A stretch of DNA of 64,000 nt from NCBI RefSeq assembly GCF_910577135.1, contig NZ_CAJTLL010000010.1, forward strand, positions 1 through 64,000, in the 5' to 3' direction. Origin of the DNA: an uncultured Helicobacter sp. (GTDB lineage: Bacteria; Campylobacterota; Campylobacteria; Campylobacterales; Helicobacteraceae). How positions within the stretch are numbered: position 1 is the first letter of the stretch; each line of letters opens with the position of its first letter. Shown here one piece after another: positions 60,844 through 64,000 of the stretch. A program made the position numbers and the translations under genes. The notes under the pieces are model-generated. The model had not been told where the DNA came from, made no database searches, and saw nothing but the letters and a program-made list of their open reading frames with translations.

Positions 60844-61346
60844 TAGTCTCAACCACAGAGCTAGGCGAACTTCTAGGGCTCACCGAGCGGCATATATACA
60901 ATCTTGAAAAAGCTGGAATCCTTAATAAAATTGATAAAAATCAATGGGACGCAAGTAAAAATATCCAAAGTTACACGCTTTACAAGATTGATTTAGAAGC
61001 TCAAAGTAGCGATATGGGCAAGGTAAAGATAAGAAGGGAATTGGCAGAAGCGAAGCTTAAAGAATTAGCCTATAAAGAAAAAATTGAAAGCTTACTTCCG
61101 CTAGAAAAGATTGCAAAAGAACTCGAGGATATAGCTATCACTATAAGCAACAAGCTCTATGCGCTCCCCCACATCATTAAACGAAAGCACAAGATTAGTC
61201 AAAAAGTCATCAATGAAATGGAGGCTCAAATTGAATTGATACTCCTTGAACTCAAAGATCCTAGCGTTTATACACAAAAAGCCATAGACAATGAAACAAA
61301 AATCAAAAAAGAAAAAGAAATGCAAACACAGGAAATAAAGCAATGA
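60840..61346 (+). CDS. Phage terminase small subunit, Nu1-like
   Basis: ATG 60840 overlaps the gpV stop (ATGA). The 168-residue protein begins with a winged helix-turn-helix (STTELGELLGLTERHIYNLE). A helical coupling region (KVKIRRELAEAKLKELAYKE) and a lysine/glutamate-rich tail follow. This matches lambda Nu1-type small terminase subunits that bind the cos/pac site. Its stop overlaps the large subunit start. Confidence 0.82.
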   Translation: MIVSTTELGELLGLTERHIYNLEKAGILNKIDKNQWDASKNIQSYTLYKIDLEAQSSDMGKVKIRRELAEAKLKELAYKEKIESLLPLEKIAKELEDIAITISNKLYALPHIIKRKHKISQKVINEMEAQIELILLELKDPSVYTQKAIDNETKIKKEKEMQTQEIKQ

Positions 61347-63055
61347 CGCTAAAAGAAGTCTTTGCGAAATCAATCTTTATCAAACCAAAACTCAATCTCT
61401 ATGAATGGAGTGAGAAATATCGAGTATTAAGTCAAGAATCTTCCGCACTCTTTGGTAAATTTCAAGCTTTAAGCTATCAAATTGAGCCTATGCGTTGTAT
61501 TAGCGATCCAAATGTGAGAGAAGTAGTGTTAATGTGGGGAAGTCAGCTAGGAAAAAGTGAAATCCTTAATAATGCGATAGGCTATTATATCCATCAAGAC
61601 CCGAGCACGATTTTATTTTTGCTTCCTACCGAAGATATGGCAGAGGATTATAGTAAGAGGCGGCTAACCCCAATGTTTAGAGATACCAAAGAATTAGGAA
61701 GTTTAATCTATGATAGAGAAGCAAATAATACTATTTTGATTAAAAATTTTAAAGGAGGAAATCTTGCTTTGGTAGGGAGTAACTCTCCATCAAAACTTGC
61801 CTCAAAGCCCATTAAAGTGCTTATAGTAGATGAGGTAGATAGATGTGAAAATACTAAAGAAGGGCATAGTATAGATTTAGCCCAAAAACGCACAAATACT
61901 TACTATGATAGAAAAATACTCAAAGTATCCACTCCCACAATCAAAGGGCATAGCGTCATAGAGAGCGAATATGAGATGAGCGATAAGCGTAAGTATTTTG
62001 TGCCCTGCCCCAAATGTGGATTTTACCAAGTATTATATTTTGAAAATATCAAATGGGAGCAAAGAGATAATGGGGAACACGATCTAGATTCTGTAAGATA
62101 TGCTTGTATAGAGTGTGGGAGCTTATGGAATGAGATAGAGAAAAACTCTGCAGTAAGTAGGGGAGAATGGAGAGCCACACAAACAATACAAAATAATACA
62201 AAAGTAGGTTTTTTCTTAAATGCCCTCTATTCCCCATTTTTTACCCTCAAAGATATAGTCAAAGACTTTTTAGATTCTAAAAATCATATCGCCAAGTTTC
62301 AAGTATTTGTAAATACGATCAAAGCAGAATCCTTTGAGCCACCAAGCGTAAAATTTGAGGAAAATGAACTTTACAATCGCAGAGAGGCATATAGCCCCAC
62401 GGCATTGAGTGATGATATTATCTTTATCACAAGCGGAGTGGATATACAAGGGGATAGAATTGAAATTGAATTTAAGGGCTGGGCTTTAGGCTATGAAAAT
62501 TGGGGAATCAAACACACTATCCTTTATGGAGATACCAAGCAAAGTGAGGTGTGGGGAAGGCTATACAAAGAGCTTAAAGAGGTATTTTATACCAAGGGTG
62601 GCAGATCTTTGAGAAGCTCAATCAGTCTTATTGATAGCGGATTTAATAAAGAGAGGGTATATAACTTCGTCAAACTTGATAAGCGTTTCTTTGCAAGTAA
62701 GGGAGCGAGTGAGAGCGAGAGAAAGAAGGACTTTATCACTCCTGCTAAAAAAATAACAAGCGGCGTTCATCTTTTTAGTATAGGAACTTACGCAGGAAAG
62801 AGTGAGGTATTTAAGCTTTTAAGAGTTGATGAGGTGGGGGCAGGATATTGTCATTTTTGTGAATCTTATAGCCTAGATTATTTCAAAGAGCTCACAAGCG
62901 AAAAACTTGTAAAGACTAAAACGCCAAGTGGTTACACAACATATAGGTGGGAAAAAGTGCGTGAGCGAAACGAGGGACTGGATTTGTTTGTGTTATGCCT
63001 CGCAGGAGCTAAAATAATGAAGCTAGATAGTCTAGATATTATAAAGACAAGATAG
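61343..63055 (+). CDS. Phage terminase large subunit, GpA-like
   Basis: The 570-residue protein has the ATPase motif MWGSQLGKSEILNNA and adenine/Walker B region KVLIVDEVDRCENT. A GpA zinc-binding-like CPKCGFYQ and CIECG pair follows, with a nuclease domain SGVDIQGDRIEIEFKGWAL. It drives DNA packaging into procapsids. The overlap with the small subunit and the portal gene downstream complete a lambda-type packaging module. Confidence 0.92.
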   Translation: MTLKEVFAKSIFIKPKLNLYEWSEKYRVLSQESSALFGKFQALSYQIEPMRCISDPNVREVVLMWGSQLGKSEILNNAIGYYIHQDPSTILFLLPTEDMAEDYSKRRLTPMFRDTKELGSLIYDREANNTILIKNFKGGNLALVGSNSPSKLASKPIKVLIVDEVDRCENTKEGHSIDLAQKRTNTYYDRKILKVSTPTIKGHSVIESEYEMSDKRKYFVPCPKCGFYQVLYFENIKWEQRDNGEHDLDSVRYACIECGSLWNEIEKNSAVSRGEWRATQTIQNNTKVGFFLNALYSPFFTLKDIVKDFLDSKNHIAKFQVFVNTIKAESFEPPSVKFEENELYNRREAYSPTALSDDIIFITSGVDIQGDRIEIEFKGWALGYENWGIKHTILYGDTKQSEVWGRLYKELKEVFYTKGGRSLRSSISLIDSGFNKERVYNFVKLDKRFFASKGASESERKKDFITPAKKITSGVHLFSIGTYAGKSEVFKLLRVDEVGAGYCHFCESYSLDYFKELTSEKLVKTKTPSGYTTYRWEKVRERNEGLDLFVLCLAGAKIMKLDSLDIIKTR

Positions 63056-63131
63056 GCTAACACATATTCTATACCCATAGAGTCTTAAAATTTTTATAAT
63101 AGCTTTGCCACTATTTGTTAAAGGATTTGTT

Positions 63132-63341
63132 TTGAATAAGATAGAAAAAGTCAGTCTCATTGATGAGGCTATCAATGAAGTATTAGCTAATCTTAAAAAT
63201 GGTTTTGAGATAAGTGAATATGAAATAGATGGCATAAAGATTAAGAAAAAATCTCCACTAGAACTTATTAATGAGTTAGAAAAGATTAAACACTCTATCA
63301 TCAAAAAATCCCTGCCAAATAGTGTGCAATATGTATTTTAA
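63132..63341 (+). CDS. gpW-like head-tail joining protein
   Basis: I place the start at TTG 63132 with AAAGGA before it, giving 69 residues (NKIEKVSLIDEAINEVLANL; KSPLELINELEKIKHSII). The size and helix pattern match lambda gpW, and the position between GpA and the portal gene is the same as in lambda. The name is by size and location. Confidence 0.65.
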   Translation: MNKIEKVSLIDEAINEVLANLKNGFEISEYEIDGIKIKKKSPLELINELEKIKHSIIKKSLPNSVQYVF

Positions 63342-63393
63342 GGTTTGAGAGAAAGTTGCCATTCTTTCAAAAAACCAAATGAGGATTAAAACT

Positions 63394-64000
63394 TTGAAGC
63401 TGCTTAGGTCTCTTAAAAAATTATTACCCAAAAAGCCCCTGTCCCTTATAAAGAGATTTTATACAGCTCCAAGTTTAAATCCTAGCGAGTTAGAAAAAAA
63501 TGAGATTCTCTCACTCATTTCTAACCTCCCCATAGACAGCCAATCTCGCGCCTTGCGTTATCAAGCGCGAAATGTAGCTACAAGCTCGCCTCTGCTTAGT
63601 GGCTACTTTGATACGCTTGATAAAGAAATTTTTGGCGATAATGGAATCTTGCTTGATTTACATACACAAAATGCTGCTTTAAATAAAGATATAGAGTCTA
63701 AATGGTGGGTGTGGAGAGAGAATATCCCCTATTCTCATATAGATTTTTGGGATATAGAATCTTTGTGCTTACTGTATCTTAAGCGTGATGGAGAGTGTTT
63801 TGTGTATGTAAATGAGACAAGTGAGGGCTTAAGTCTCAAAGTCATCGACCCTGACAATGTAGATGAGAGCATAGACAATGAAGCAAAAAACATTTATAAA
63901 GGTATAGAATTTGACAATCATTTCATTCCTATTGCCTATTATATTACAGATAGCAAAGACAAAGTCCAAAGGATAGAAGCAAAGCACATATTACATTTTT
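63394..64000 (+). CDS. Phage portal protein, lambda gpB-like, partial
   Basis: TTG 63394 with GAGGA eight bases upstream gives KLLRSLKKLLPKKPLSLIKR; an ATG at 63379 in the same frame has no ribosome-binding site. The reading continues with SRALRYQARNVATSSPLLSG, KWWVWRENIPYSHIDFWDIE and DGECFVYVNETSE. These are the lambda portal family patterns. It runs off the right edge, so only about 200 residues are seen. The portal forms the DNA entry ring of the head. Confidence 0.85.
   Translation, partial: MKLLRSLKKLLPKKPLSLIKRFYTAPSLNPSELEKNEILSLISNLPIDSQSRALRYQARNVATSSPLLSGYFDTLDKEIFGDNGILLDLHTQNAALNKDIESKWWVWRENIPYSHIDFWDIESLCLLYLKRDGECFVYVNETSEGLSLKVIDPDNVDESIDNEAKNIYKGIEFDNHFIPIAYYITDSKDKVQRIEAKHILHF

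Larger units (their letters stand above)
46809..64000. mobile_element. Prophage, left part (integrase to portal gene), right end outside the window
   Basis: From the tRNA-Ser end onward the gene content is phage-like: tyrosine integrase, BRO and AntA antirepressors, small HTH proteins, methyltransferase, SNF2 helicase, S24 repressor, then baseplate V, terminase small and large, gpW-like and portal. Gene packing, small ORFs with GGAGTAAAAATG-type starts and lower G+C separate it from the chromosome on the left. The right attachment site is not in the window, so length and intactness cannot be judged. Confidence 0.9.

Noticed and set aside
1..64000. CRISPR array
   Set aside because: No regularly spaced 25-40 base repeats with unique spacers were seen; the repeats found are hairpin families, iterons and a 17-bp tandem array.
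1..64000. Insertion sequence transposases
   Set aside because: No DDE, HUH or serine transposase was found; the only recombinase is the phage integrase.

Overview
The window comes from a Helicobacter-like member of the Campylobacterota, most like an enterohepatic Helicobacter. The grounds are the low G+C content, the homopolymeric G/C tracts inside genes, TATAAT-type -10 boxes with no clear -35, and a gltX-yggT-slt-galU-(small membrane gene)-murA block that I recall in the same order in H. pylori. No database was searched. All names rest on motifs, length and neighbourhood.

Region 1 (1-5.5 kb, mostly minus strand) is a decayed accessory or defence locus. A gene for a phospholipase-D-type nuclease fused to a DEAD helicase starts at 4799. 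It carries an 11-base G tract in its sixth and following codons that puts it out of frame, and it is also broken by an in-frame stop, a small insertion and a fusion to the 3' end of an adenine-methylase gene. Two further methylase 3' ends are present. One overlaps the start of an intact Hanks-type protein kinase gene and is interrupted by a palindromic element. A broken TupA-like ATP-grasp gene follows.

Region 2 (5.5-18.5 kb) is housekeeping: radA-ftsY-thioredoxin-like lipoprotein, fau-rny, rnr, clpS-clpA-DUF815 ATPase, hemW and rppH. A dispersed intergenic repeat built from short hairpins recurs here and further on.

Region 3 (18.5-27.5 kb) holds a degenerate stretch with a 12-G tract, pldA, and a metal or siderophore uptake cassette. 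The cassette has a TonB-dependent receptor (phase-variable G tract, currently unfavourable, plus an internal frameshift), a binding lipoprotein, a methyltransferase, a permease, an ATPase and TonB.

Region 4 (27.5-46.8 kb) is core: an RluA-type pseudouridine synthase, the fatty-acid genes fabG-acpP-fabF-accA, a CjaA-like binding lipoprotein, gltX to murA, two MORN-like repeat proteins, tatBC, queA, rsmG and tRNA-Ser(GGA).

Region 5 (46.8-64 kb, running off the right edge) is a prophage inserted next to tRNA-Ser. It has a tyrosine integrase, two antirepressors, a ParA-like gene, a replication-like protein, a methyltransferase, an SNF2 helicase with an apparent sigma-region-4-like helix-turn-helix, and an S24 repressor with two identical operators 615 bp apart. 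A repeat-rich non-coding region leads to a structural operon: baseplate gpV, Nu1-like and GpA terminase, gpW-like joining protein, portal. The early region also contains a twice-repeated micro-operon of tiny membrane proteins, which I consider the most likely place for an undescribed system.
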